A DNA stretch of 40,769 nucleotides from DAHVFK01 sp035310985. Lineage in GTDB: Bacteria > Pseudomonadota > Gammaproteobacteria > Burkholderiales > SG8-39. The translations under genes and the position numbers were made by a program. Positions 33,542 to 40,769 of the stretch are shown here, in pieces; within the stretch, counting starts at the first letter, position 1; the number at the start of each line of letters is the position of its first letter. The DNA is taken from the NCBI GenBank assembly GCA_035310985.1, contig DATGDH010000131.1, positions 1-40,769 on the forward strand. The letters are read 5' to 3'. The notes under the pieces were generated by a model. It ran no database searches. It worked only from the letters and a program-made list of their open reading frames with translations, and had not been told where the DNA came from.

Positions 33542-35133
33542 GCGGTCCGCGCCTCCTTGCACAGAACCCTGAAATGCGCCCCCGCCATGTCGCCTACGTA
33601 CTCGAGCACGGCCCGGTTCGCGGCGCAAAGCTCACGCGCAAGATATAGGCCCAGACCCGTCCCCTTGCTGTCCGTGGTGAAGAACGGCTCGAACAGCTGG
33701 CCCCTGTTGTCGGTCGCGACGCCAGGGCCGTTGTCGATCACGCTCAATTCTACTTGATCGCCGAATCCCCTGAGCACGATGCGGACGCTGCCCGCTTCCT
33801 GCCGCGAGTGACGGACCGCATTGCGCAGAAGGTTCCACAGCACCTGGCGCAGATGCTCCCGGTCAAACCTTACCCACGCGTCGCGCATCGTCTCGATCAC
33901 GACGCGGTCCGGCGGCACCGACTCGTTGGCCACGAACTCCTCGAGAAAGCCGGTCAGCCAGCCGTTGAGGTGAATGCGCTCGCCCGCGACGCGATCGCGC
34001 CGGCTGAGCTGCAGCACGTCGGTTACCAACCGCTCGAGGCGCTGGCTGTTGTCGCGGATGATCCGATAGAGGCGACTGCGATCACGCTCGCGCTTTTCCT
34101 CGCCGAGCAGCTCGGTCGCGTGGCTGATTGCCGAGAGCGGATTCCTGATCTCGTGCGCAATGTTCGCGGTCAGCCGTCCGAGCGCTGCCAGCTTGAGTTG
34201 TTGCGCCTGCTCGCGGGTACGGGTCATGTCCTCGATGAACAGCACCCGGTAATCCTCGTCGGCGCCCGTCTCCAGAAGCCTGAGCCTCACATCCCTGCCA
34301 TGCACCTCGAAATCGGCGCCGCCCTCCCTGCCGTTGCCCGCGCGCCAGAGCGCCCAGCGCGCCGCGAACCCCGGCAGCACGTGCGCGAGCTCGGTGCCGA
34401 GCAACGGCTCGACGCCCATCAGCCTCTGGGCCTGGGGATTATGTTGAACCACGCGTCCGTCCTGGTCCAGCACGATGACGCCATCGTGCATATCCTCGAT
34501 CACCAGCTGGTTGACGCGCATCTGGATCTCGAGCGCCCGGCCGCGCATGCGCGCCAGCATCTCGTTGGCCGCCACGCGCTGGGCGAGCAGGCCGGTAATG
34601 CCCGCGCCGGCAAAGCACCCGATCGCCAGCAGTCCGGCCTGCAGGAAGTCGGCGCTCGGCGCGTCGCGCACCAGAACCCAATAGCTCTGCTCGAGCAGCA
34701 GGGCGATTGTGGCGAGCGCGGCGTACAGAAAGGTCAGGCGGCGCGGCGCGACCAGCGCCGCCCCCGTAAGCGTGATGAGCAGCATCACGCCCAGGCCGCT
34801 GCGCACGCCGCCGCTCGCGTACATGAGCAGCGTGATGGCGACTATGTCCACGCAGACCTGCAGGCTGAGCTGCAGGTCGAACCTGTCGCGCAATTTGCGG
34901 AGCAAGACCTGGAACCCCAGGCCGACGAGAACGTAGGCGGCGCTGACGTACCGGAACAGCCCGAGCGATTGCGAGCCCAGACTGAGCGCATCGTCGTAAA
35001 TTAGCGTCGAGCCGAGGAACAACAGCGCGACGATGATGCGGTACAGGTTGAAGTACCGCAGCGATGTCCAGAAGGAATCGGGCGTGCGTTCGCTTGCCCA
35101 AAAGAGGCTCGCGTAGCGCGGCGCGGCGCTCAT
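33538..35133 (-). CDS. pilS: Sensor histidine kinase PilS
   Basis: This is a 531-residue inner-membrane kinase. The N-terminal 185 residues carry about six hydrophobic segments. A PAS-like domain (about 205-305, with MHDGVIVLDQDGRVVQHN) follows. Next are the HisKA dimerisation domain with His327 in NIAHEIRNPLSAI and a HATPase domain with NLLRNAVRHS, DNGPGV and GTGLGLYLA. In Pseudomonas PilS senses pilin level in the membrane. It is coupled to pilR and to the PP0621-like gene by four-base stop/start overlaps on both sides. Confidence 0.93.
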   Translation of the reverse strand: MSAAPRYASLFWASERTPDSFWTSLRYFNLYRIIVALLFLGSTLIYDDALSLGSQSLGLFRYVSAAYVLVGLGFQVLLRKLRDRFDLQLSLQVCVDIVAITLLMYASGGVRSGLGVMLLITLTGAALVAPRRLTFLYAALATIALLLEQSYWVLVRDAPSADFLQAGLLAIGCFAGAGITGLLAQRVAANEMLARMRGRALEIQMRVNQLVIEDMHDGVIVLDQDGRVVQHNPQAQRLMGVEPLLGTELAHVLPGFAARWALWRAGNGREGGADFEVHGRDVRLRLLETGADEDYRVLFIEDMTRTREQAQQLKLAALGRLTANIAHEIRNPLSAISHATELLGEEKRERDRSRLYRIIRDNSQRLERLVTDVLQLSRRDRVAGERIHLNGWLTGFLEEFVANESVPPDRVVIETMRDAWVRFDREHLRQVLWNLLRNAVRHSRQEAGSVRIVLRGFGDQVELSVIDNGPGVATDNRGQLFEPFFTTDSKGTGLGLYLARELCAANRAVLEYVGDMAGAHFRVLCKEARTA

Positions 35134-35369
35134 CGACCGCCTCTCGGGCCGAGACGCGCGTGCTCTTCGCTGCAGTAGCGCCTGCCGTCCCTTTCATGCG
35201 CTTCGGCGCGCGGCAGGTGCAGGCCGCATTGCTCGCAGCGCACCAGCTCGCCGCCCGCGGATGCGGGTGACTTCGGAGAACGGCGCTCGTCGGACGGCTC
35301 GGCGAAGCTGCGCTTGAGCAGCCACACCAGGGCGTACACCGCGAGCGCGAAGAGAAGAAAGCGTGCCAT
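35130..35369 (-). CDS. PP0621-family small membrane protein with zinc motif
   Basis: This is a 79-residue protein with an N-terminal hydrophobic helix (about residues 3-18) and a soluble part. The soluble part holds CEQCGLHLPRAEA and then YCSEEH, suggesting a zinc-binding treble-clef or ribbon. I recall it as the PP0621 family, which often precedes pilS. The function is unknown. Its stop overlaps the pilS start, so it is probably made together with the pilus regulators. Confidence 0.75.
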   Translation of the reverse strand: MARFLLFALAVYALVWLLKRSFAEPSDERRSPKSPASAGGELVRCEQCGLHLPRAEAHERDGRRYCSEEHARLGPRGGR

Positions 35370-35419
35370 CGCCCGCTATTATGAGAGAGATGGCGTCGCG
35401 CGCCACGGGAAACGGGAAA

Positions 35420-35496
35420 TGGTCGGGGTGAGAGGATTTGAACCTCCGACACCTGCGTCCCGAACGCAGTACTCTACCAGGCTGAGCTACACCCCG
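35420..35496 (-). tRNA. tRNA-Pro(CGG)
   Basis: This is a 77-nt cloverleaf on the minus strand. The acceptor stem CGGGGTG pairs with CACCCCG, followed by the A discriminator and an encoded CCA. The anticodon arm is CTGCG-TTCGGGA-CGCAG, giving anticodon CGG (codon CCG). The T-arm contains GGTTCAAATCC. It lies between ispB and the PP0621-like gene. No integrase or flanking duplication suggests use as an attachment site. Confidence 0.95.
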
Positions 35497-35528
35497 ACGA
35501 CGGGCGCGCGCCGCGCCCAGTGCAGGCG

Positions 35529-36536
35529 CTAATAGCGCCGCGCCACGGAAAAGGCCGCCAATTCTAGCAAAGAATCCTTGTGGCTTGAGTTTGGCGCCGA
35601 GTCGATCGCCGCGCTCGCCAGCGCCGCCTCGCGGCGCGCCACGTCGCGCACGTAGTCGAGCGCCCCGCTCGCCCGGATCGCCTCGAGCACGCCGCCGAAC
35701 GCGGCGCGCCCTCCCTCGGCGACGGCGTGGCGCACGAGTTCCGCCTGCTGCGCCGTGCCGGTGGCCATAACCCGTATCAGCGGCAACGTGGGCTTGCCTT
35801 CGGCCAGGTCGTCGCCAAGGCTCTTTCCGATCGTATCGGCGTCGCCGGAGTAGTCCAGCACGTCGTCAATCAGCTGGAATGCGGTGCCGAGGTGCAATCC
35901 GTAGCGCGCGAACCCCTCCTCGACGCCCTGCGGCGCGCCAGCGAGTACTGCCCCGAGCCGCGCGGCGGCCTCGAAAAGCTTGGCGGTCTTGCGCCGGATG
36001 ACTTCCAAGTAGCGCTGCTCGCCGACCTCCGGATCATGGCAGTTCATCAACTGCAGAACCTCGCCCTCGGCAATTGTGTTCGTGGCGTCGGCGAGCACCT
36101 GCATGACGTGCATGTTCTCCACACGAACCATCATCTGGAAGGAGCGCGAGTACAGGAAATCGCCCACCAGCACCGATGCGGCGTTGCCGAAAGCCGCATT
36201 CGCGGTCTCGCGCCCGCGGCGCAGCTCGGAGGCGTCTACCACGTCGTCGTGCAACAGGGTCGCGGTATGGATGAACTCGATTACCGTCGCGAGCTCGGTA
36301 TGCGCGTTGCCACGGTAGCCGAGCGCGCCCGCGGCAAGCAGCAACAGCGCGGGCCGCAGGCGCTTGCCGCCCCCGGCCACGATGTATTCGGCCACCTGCC
36401 TGACCAGCGGAACGTCGGACTCCAGCCGCTCGCGGATCAGCGCGTCGACGCGCCGCATATCCTCGGCGACCGGGGCAAGTGCGGGGATGCTCGGCATTGC
36501 GGGCATGGACAAACCCGCTTTGACGCGGGGCGACAT
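35529..36536 (-). CDS. ispB: Octaprenyl/polyprenyl diphosphate synthase
   Basis: IspB makes the all-trans polyprenyl tail of ubiquinone by repeated addition of isopentenyl diphosphate. The 335 residues contain both Asp-rich motifs: DDVVD in LLHDDVVDASELRRGRETAN (first), and DDVLD in LIDDVLDYSGD (second). AGGAGA lies just ahead of the ATG at 36536, and this site overlaps the divergent rplU promoter. The ispB / rplU-rpmA divergence is common in proteobacteria. Confidence 0.95.
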   Translation of the reverse strand: MSPRVKAGLSMPAMPSIPALAPVAEDMRRVDALIRERLESDVPLVRQVAEYIVAGGGKRLRPALLLLAAGALGYRGNAHTELATVIEFIHTATLLHDDVVDASELRRGRETANAAFGNAASVLVGDFLYSRSFQMMVRVENMHVMQVLADATNTIAEGEVLQLMNCHDPEVGEQRYLEVIRRKTAKLFEAAARLGAVLAGAPQGVEEGFARYGLHLGTAFQLIDDVLDYSGDADTIGKSLGDDLAEGKPTLPLIRVMATGTAQQAELVRHAVAEGGRAAFGGVLEAIRASGALDYVRDVARREAALASAAIDSAPNSSHKDSLLELAAFSVARRY

Positions 36537-36549
36537 ATTCTCCTATAAT
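36520..36549 (+). promoter_or_regulatory. Strong sigma-70 promoter for rplU-rpmA
   Basis: TTGACG at 36520-36525 and a perfect TATAAT at 36544-36549 are separated by 18 bases. The -35 lies inside the ispB coding sequence, and the -10 overlaps the region just upstream of the ispB ribosome binding site on the other strand. Confidence 0.82.
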
Positions 36550-36585
36550 TCCAAGTCTTTGCGGTCAAGCTACGGAAATTTCCCC

Positions 36586-36903
36586 ATGTATGCGGTTATC
36601 AGGACGGGCGGCAAGCAGTACCGGGTCAAGTCCGGCGAACAGCTGCGCGTCGAGCATCTCCCCGCTGACGTCGGCGCGGCGGTCTCTTTTGACCAGGTAT
36701 TGATGGTCGGCGAAGGTGAGCAGGTGCGCGTCGGCGCGCCGCTTGTGGCCGGCGTCAAGGTTCAAGCCACCGTGCTTGCGCACGGGCGCGGCGACAAAGT
36801 GAAGATCTTCAAGCTGCGCCGCCGCAAGCATTACGCCAAGACGCAGGGGCACCGCCAGTCGTACACGGAGGTGCGCATCGACGATATCCTCGGCGGCGCC
36901 TGA
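36586..36903 (+). CDS. rplU: 50S ribosomal protein L21
   Basis: L21 is a large-subunit protein that binds 23S rRNA. The 105-residue product starts MYAVIRTGGKQYRV, the family signature, and keeps the basic KIFKLRRRKHYAKTQGHRQSYT segment near the end. The open frame extends upstream through the promoter, but ATG 36586 is the only start consistent with the family. rpmA follows after 19 bases. Confidence 0.97.
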   Translation: MYAVIRTGGKQYRVKSGEQLRVEHLPADVGAAVSFDQVLMVGEGEQVRVGAPLVAGVKVQATVLAHGRGDKVKIFKLRRRKHYAKTQGHRQSYTEVRIDDILGGA

Positions 36904-36922
36904 GACAGAAGGACGCGAAACC

Positions 36923-37180
36923 ATGGCACACAAGAAGGCAGGCGGCAGCTCCCGCAACGGGCGCGACTCGCAAGCGAAAAGGCTCGGCGTGAAGGTCTAC
37001 GGCGGGCAGCGGGTCAGCCCTGGAGCGATCCTAGTGCGTCAGCGCGGGACCCGTATCAGCGCGGGGAGCAACGTCGGCGTGGGACGCGACCACACTCTGT
37101 TCGCGCTGGCGGGCGGTACCGTGCAATACGCGGTCAAGGGCGAGGACTGCAAGAAGACCGTGAGCGTGATTCCGGCCTGA
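36923..37180 (+). CDS. rpmA: 50S ribosomal protein L27
   Basis: L27 has an N-terminal tail that reaches the peptidyl transferase centre. The 85-residue protein starts MAHKKAGGSSRNGRDS, which fits the uncleaved Gram-negative form, and contains the family motif VYGGQRVSPGAILVRQRGT. It is co-transcribed with rplU. An intrinsic terminator lies 17 bases after its stop. Confidence 0.97.
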   Translation: MAHKKAGGSSRNGRDSQAKRLGVKVYGGQRVSPGAILVRQRGTRISAGSNVGVGRDHTLFALAGGTVQYAVKGEDCKKTVSVIPA

Positions 37181-37197
37181 ACTGCGACCTAGCCGCG

Positions 37198-37229
37198 AAA
37201 AGCCCTATCGTTCGCGGTAGGGCTTTTTT
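37198..37229 (+). terminator. Rho-independent terminator after rpmA
   Basis: AAAAGCCCTA (37198-37207) pairs with TAGGGCTTTT (37218-37227). The stem extends through a U-G and two G-C pairs to a UUCG tetraloop, and the T-tract ends at 37229. Only 14 bases separate it from the obgE ATG. Confidence 0.9.
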
Positions 37230-37243
37230 GTTTGTATGACACC

Positions 37244-38281
37244 ATGAAGTTCATCGACGAAGCGAGGATCGAGGTACACGCGGGCAAAGGCGGCGACGGT
37301 GTCGCCTCCTTCCGGCGCGAGAAGTACGTGCCGCGCGGCGGCCCGGACGGCGGCGACGGCGGCCGCGGCGGCAGCGTGTTCGCCATCGCGGACCGCAACA
37401 TCAACACCCTCATCGATTACCGCTTTGCGCGCATCCATCGGGCGCAGGACGGAGAGCGCGGCCAGGGGTCGGACTGCTACGGCAAGGGCGGCACGGATGT
37501 CGAATTGCGCATGCCGGTCGGCACCATTGTCCGCGATCTGCACAGCGGCGAGCTGGTCGCGGACCTCGCCCACGACGGCGAGCGCGTACGGCTGGCAAAG
37601 GGCGGGGCGGGCGGCCTGGGCAATCTGCACTTCAAATCGAGCGTCAACCGCGCGCCCCGCCAGTTCACCCGCGGTGGGCCCGGCGAGAGCCGCGAGCTCG
37701 CGCTCGAGCTGCGCGTGCTGGCCGACGTCGGACTGCTCGGCCTGCCGAACGCGGGCAAGTCCACTTTCATCCGCGCCGTGTCGAGCGCCCGCCCGAAGGT
37801 GGCAGACTATCCGTTCACGACACTCAACCCGTCGCTCGGTGTAGTCCGCGTGGCGAGCGGCGCGAGCTTCGTCCTGGCCGACATCCCAGGCCTGATCGAG
37901 GGCGCAGCGGAAGGCGCCGGTCTCGGACATCAGTTCCTGCGGCACCTGGCGCGCACGCGCCTGCTGCTGCATATCGTCGATATCGCGCCACTTGACGAGC
38001 ACGCCGACCCGGTGCGCGACGCGCGCTCAATCGCCAAAGAGCTGAAGAAATACGACGAGGTGCTGTACCGCAAGCCGCGCTGGCTGGTGTTCAACAAGAT
38101 CGACCTGGCGGACGACGCCGAGGCGCGCATCCGACGCATCCTGAGCGGCCTGCGCTGGAAGGCACCCTGGTTCGCGGTGTCGGCGCTGAGCGGAAAAGGT
38201 TGCCGGGAGGTGTGCAACGCCGCGCAGCGTTTCCTCGCAGGCGGCAGGCAACCCGCCGCGCGTACGCGCCGCGCGGCCTGA
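37244..38281 (+). CDS. obgE: GTPase ObgE/CgtA
   Basis: Obg is an essential GTPase of 50S subunit assembly and stress response. The product has 345 residues. The glycine-rich Obg fold (about 1-158, with GGDGGRGGSV) is followed by the G domain with GLPNAGKST (G1), DIPGLIEGA (G3), NKID (G4) and SAL (G5). There is no separate OCT domain. ATG 37244 is chosen by family alignment (MKFIDEARIEV). A TTG 12 bases upstream is in frame. No ribosome binding site is evident between the terminator and the ATG. Confidence 0.95.
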   Translation: MKFIDEARIEVHAGKGGDGVASFRREKYVPRGGPDGGDGGRGGSVFAIADRNINTLIDYRFARIHRAQDGERGQGSDCYGKGGTDVELRMPVGTIVRDLHSGELVADLAHDGERVRLAKGGAGGLGNLHFKSSVNRAPRQFTRGGPGESRELALELRVLADVGLLGLPNAGKSTFIRAVSSARPKVADYPFTTLNPSLGVVRVASGASFVLADIPGLIEGAAEGAGLGHQFLRHLARTRLLLHIVDIAPLDEHADPVRDARSIAKELKKYDEVLYRKPRWLVFNKIDLADDAEARIRRILSGLRWKAPWFAVSALSGKGCREVCNAAQRFLAGGRQPAARTRRAA

Positions 38282-38292
38282 AGGAGACCGCG

Positions 38293-39411
38293 ATGACCGG
38301 GCCGCTCGCGACAGCCACGACCATGGTGGTGAAGGTCGGCAGCTCCCTTGTCACCAACGAAGGCCGCGGCCTGGACGTCGAGGCGATCGCGCGCTGGGCA
38401 ACACAGATCGCGCGGTTACACGAGCTTGGCAAGCGCTGCGTGCTCGTATCGAGCGGCGCGATCGCGGAAGGCATGCAGCGCCTAGGCTGGACGCGCCGGC
38501 CGCATGCGATGAACGAGCTGCAGGCGGCCGCCGCGGTCGGGCAGATGGGCCTCATTCAATGCTACGAGACGTGCTTTCGCGAGCACGGCTTGTCGACGGC
38601 GCAGATCCTGCTCACGCACGCCGACCTGGCGGACCGGCAGCGCTACCTGAATGCCCGCTCGACCTTGCGCACGCTGTTGCAGCTCGGCGTCATCCCGGTG
38701 ATCAACGAAAACGATACCGTGGTGACCGACGAGATCAAGTTCGGCGACAACGACACCCTGGGCGCGCTGGTAGCGAACCTGATCGAAGCCGACGCCCTCG
38801 TCATCCTGACGGATCAGGCCGGCCTGTACGATGCCGACCCACGGCGCAACCCGAATGCGCGCCTGATCGAGCACGCAGAGGCGGGCGATGCGCGCCTGGA
38901 GCGCCTCGCCGGAGGCACGGGTAGCGCTCACGCCAAAGGCGGGATGATCGCCAAAGTGCTCGCCGCGCGGCGCGCTGCCCGCAGCGGCGCGCACACCGTA
39001 ATCGCATCGGGACGCGAGCCGGAGGTACTACTGCGGCTGGCGCATGGCGAGCGCGTCGGCACCCTGCTCGTCGCGAAGACGATCCCGCTCGCGGCGCGCA
39101 AGCAATGGCTCGCCGATCACCTCACCGTCGCCGGCAGGCTGATGCTCGACGCCGGCGCGGTGAAGGCTCTGGTGCGTGACGGGAAGAGCCTCCTGCCGAT
39201 CGGCGTTACGGGAACGAGCGGCAGCTTCGAGCGCGGCGAGGTCGTTGCCTGCGCGGATCCAGACGGACACGAGATAGCACGCGGTCTGGTCAACTATTCC
39301 GCCACGGAAATCCGGCTCATCATGCGCCGCCCTTCCGCCGACATCGAGGGGATCCTCGGCTATGTCGACGAGCCAGAGCTCATCAACCGCGACAATCTGG
39401 TGCTGCTCTAG
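38293..39411 (+). CDS. proB: Glutamate 5-kinase
   Basis: ProB phosphorylates glutamate in the first step of proline synthesis and is feedback-inhibited by proline. The 372 residues comprise an amino-acid kinase domain (KVGSSLVTNEGRG, NENDTVVTDEI, GTGSAHAKGGM) and a C-terminal PUA domain (from about residue 280), as in E. coli ProB (367). AAGGAG lies six bases ahead of ATG 38293, and obgE ends 11 bases upstream. Its TAG shares CTAG with the stop of the convergent CNP1-like gene. Confidence 0.96.
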   Translation: MTGPLATATTMVVKVGSSLVTNEGRGLDVEAIARWATQIARLHELGKRCVLVSSGAIAEGMQRLGWTRRPHAMNELQAAAAVGQMGLIQCYETCFREHGLSTAQILLTHADLADRQRYLNARSTLRTLLQLGVIPVINENDTVVTDEIKFGDNDTLGALVANLIEADALVILTDQAGLYDADPRRNPNARLIEHAEAGDARLERLAGGTGSAHAKGGMIAKVLAARRAARSGAHTVIASGREPEVLLRLAHGERVGTLLVAKTIPLAARKQWLADHLTVAGRLMLDAGAVKALVRDGKSLLPIGVTGTSGSFERGEVVACADPDGHEIARGLVNYSATEIRLIMRRPSADIEGILGYVDEPELINRDNLVLL

Positions 39412-39956
39412 TTGCCGCTGGTCGGCCGCGAATCCCCGGCCGCAGCCGGATTGCCGCCGCGCCGGAGCATGTCGATACCCTCCGCGGCCGAAGCGATCAT
39501 GCCCCCACGCGGGCAGAAGTAGTCGTTATTCAATGCGCGGCGCCAGTCGATCGGCTCGTGCCCGATCGGTCGCCAGCTGTCGTCGCGCGCCTTGGTCCAG
39601 GTGCCGTCGCGCCGCCCCGTGGCGTACAAGCGGTAGCTCGCGCCCTTGCAGCGGATGCCTTCGTAGCTCACGTTCTGCGCACCGCTTGGACTGCGCGCGA
39701 CAAGCACGTAGCGCACGACGCCGTCGGGCCCGACGCTAAGCGAAGACGCGTCGATGAAAAAGCGGAAATTGGTCACCGCGGCGACATTGAACTCGAGCAG
39801 GTGATCCGCATTGGGATAGGGCGGCAGCGCATCCGGAGCGTGCTCCAGCCAGTTTTGCTTTTCTTGCTCGAGCTGCCAGTCGCTCTTCATCGGCGCGGGC
39901 GGCCCGCCGGCGCAGCCGAGCAGCGCGCACAGTGCGAGGGGGACGAGCCTGCGCAC
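39408..39956 (-). CDS. CNP1-like family lipoprotein
   Basis: This is a 182-residue protein from GTG 39956. The start is placed by the signal peptide RRLVPLALCALLGCAGG, which has a lipobox (LLGC) with the lipidated cysteine near residue 14. The longer frame upstream would bury it. The mature part resembles the CNP1-like family (first noted in Neisseria): FRFFIDASSLSVGPDGVVRY and ARDDSWRPIG are recognisable. The function is unknown. It is likely anchored to the outer membrane. It starts seven bases after the DUF3501 stop. Confidence 0.75.
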   Translation of the reverse strand: MRRLVPLALCALLGCAGGPPAPMKSDWQLEQEKQNWLEHAPDALPPYPNADHLLEFNVAAVTNFRFFIDASSLSVGPDGVVRYVLVARSPSGAQNVSYEGIRCKGASYRLYATGRRDGTWTKARDDSWRPIGHEPIDWRRALNNDYFCPRGGMIASAAEGIDMLRRGGNPAAAGDSRPTSGN

Positions 39957-39963
39957 GGCTCGC

Positions 39964-40548
39964 CTAGAGTAGGTCGCCCGCCAAGGACGCCCGGATTTCC
40001 GAGGGCACGCTGTCCAGCGTCGCATGGTATTCCGGATGGTCGATACCCATGCCGAGCGCAACGCCGTACTTGAGCGCCTTGCGCATCTCCTCGCTCAGCT
40101 CGAAGCGCAGGAAGTGTACCGAGGATGTCTTGCTCTCGTTCTCCCGCTCCAGGTCCTCGTCCGCGATCGCGTACACCCGTTCGCATCCCTCGACCAGAAT
40201 CCAGACGCGGTCCTCGACGCCTTTCAAGCGCGCCAGCATGCGCTGGCGCTCGGCCGGGTCCGGGTACTCGATCATCATGGTCGCCTTGAGATTGCTGCCG
40301 TCCGGTATCAGCGGGTTGTACGCGTCCAGCTCTTCGCGGATGCCCGCGTCCTCGAAGATACGCTCGATACGCAGCATCTCCTGGATCTGATAGCGAATCG
40401 TCAGCTCGTCCTCGAACTGGAGCGTCACGTGGGCGCCGAGGGCGACCGTGCGCAGCTTCTTGTGCGCAATCACCTTGGCGCGGAACTCCTTGCGCTGGCG
40501 CGCGTAGTCCTCGAGCGTGAGCAGCGAGTCTCGTGCGATCTGTGTCAT
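39964..40548 (-). CDS. DUF3501 protein
   Basis: This is a 194-residue soluble protein with the DUF3501 pattern: LTLEDYARQRKEFRAKVIAHK near the N-terminus, FEDELTIRYQIQEMLRIERIF, and FLRFELSEEMRKALKYG near residues 145-161. In other proteobacteria it is a regular neighbour of rubrerythrin and a cysteine-rich Fe-S oxidoreductase, which points to peroxide or redox stress. The biochemical role is unknown. GGAG precedes the ATG. It follows rubrerythrin, with a stem-loop in the 67-bp gap. Confidence 0.85.
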   Translation of the reverse strand: MTQIARDSLLTLEDYARQRKEFRAKVIAHKKLRTVALGAHVTLQFEDELTIRYQIQEMLRIERIFEDAGIREELDAYNPLIPDGSNLKATMMIEYPDPAERQRMLARLKGVEDRVWILVEGCERVYAIADEDLERENESKTSSVHFLRFELSEEMRKALKYGVALGMGIDHPEYHATLDSVPSEIRASLAGDLL

Positions 40549-40568
40549 ATCGCGTCTCCGAATCGAAA

Positions 40569-40599
40569 GCGGGAGGCGCGGCCCGCACCGCCCTCCCGC
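40569..40599 (-). other. Intercistronic stem-loop between rubrerythrin and DUF3501
   Basis: GCGGGAGG and CCTCCCGC (40599-40592 with 40576-40569 on the minus strand) form a perfect eight-base-pair stem with a 15-base loop. It is followed only by a weak T-rich stretch, so it may be a partial terminator or an mRNA-stabilising element that lowers DUF3501 relative to rubrerythrin. Confidence 0.45.
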
Positions 40600-40615
40600 G
40601 CCACCGCCTTCGCGT

Positions 40616-40769
40616 TCAGTCCTGCAGCGCGTCGAGCGCCTTCTGGAAGCGGTTGGCGTGCGAGCGCTCGGCCTTGGCCAGCGTCTCGAACCAGTCCGCG
40701 ATCTCGTCGAACTTCTCCTGGCGCGCCATCTTCGCCATCCCCGGGTACATGTCGGTGTACTCGTGCGTC
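40616..40769 (-). CDS. Rubrerythrin, C-terminal 50 residues (cut by window edge)
   Basis: The visible end reads DMYPGMAKMARQEKF, then WFETLAKAERSHANRF, then the stop. The ExxH-type AERSH is part of the ferritin-like di-iron site of rubrerythrin. There is no rubredoxin domain after it, so this is the short form that needs a separate electron donor. It is probably peroxide-detoxifying. The start and most of the four-helix bundle lie beyond the right edge. Confidence 0.85.
   Translation of the reverse strand, partial: THEYTDMYPGMAKMARQEKFDEIADWFETLAKAERSHANRFQKALDALQD

Noticed and set aside
35420..35496. tRNA-Pro as an integration site for a mobile element
   Set aside because: No integrase, no repeated tRNA 3' end nearby and no shift in gene content. 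Both sides are conserved housekeeping genes.

Overview
The window looks like an ordinary chromosomal stretch from a high-GC betaproteobacterium, probably of the Burkholderiales, Rhodocyclales or Nitrosomonadales. The pointers are a PilS-PilR-PP0621-type-AmpD block, a PhaM-type granule protein, a CNP1-like lipoprotein, a DUF3501-rubrerythrin pair, a large NrdA with tandem ATP-cones, and an ispB / rplU-rpmA-obgE-proB block. Coding density is very high and stop/start overlaps (ATGA, GTGA, TGATG) are common. I see no insertion sequence, prophage, CRISPR array, integrase or toxin-antitoxin module. The placement is inferred from gene content, not from a phylogenetic search.

Layout. At 1-2831 (minus) lies the start of a Kdp high-affinity potassium pump operon: a tiny membrane ORF, kdpF, kdpA and the first 309 codons of kdpB. 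Divergent from it is the potassium transporter kup (2979-4862). Next come 7Fe ferredoxin fdxA (minus), then trxA, rho and rpmE2, the last with a clear promoter and terminator. At 7502-12720 (plus) a compact operon encodes a family-39-like glycosyltransferase, pgi, a DUF6494-like small protein, an FAD-linked D-2-hydroxyacid dehydrogenase and a RidA protein. Oligoribonuclease orn converges on it. At 13311-16094 (plus) are an M48 protease, phhB, rsgA and a DUF2007 zinc-ribbon protein. They are followed by a CobD/CbiB-like membrane protein (minus) and a 77-residue hypothetical (plus).

At 17333-24031 (minus) six genes run together: maeB, patatin-like phospholipase, phaM-like, FIST protein, quinone oxidoreductase and CoA pyrophosphatase. 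This suggests a carbon-storage or acyl-CoA/redox neighbourhood. A class I aminotransferase diverges from maeB. Then come a membrane-anchored lytic transglycosylase, a lysine-rich histone-H1-like protein, a DUF2442 protein, and nrdA-nrdB, whose promoter carries two NrdR boxes 31 bp apart. The type IV pilus regulators pilS-pilR follow with ampD and a PP0621-like gene, then tRNA-Pro(CGG) and ispB, all minus. At 36586-39411 (plus) are rplU, rpmA, obgE and proB. The window ends with a CNP1-like lipoprotein, DUF3501 and the C-terminus of rubrerythrin (minus).

The only sizeable non-coding stretch is 26060-26560. It holds a strong minus-strand promoter, a roughly 200-nt leader with several hairpins ahead of the lytic transglycosylase, and a second structured block just behind the histone-like gene that includes a GUGA tetraloop hairpin and a long composite arm. 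These are the best candidates here for something undescribed. I could not assign them to a known RNA family by eye.
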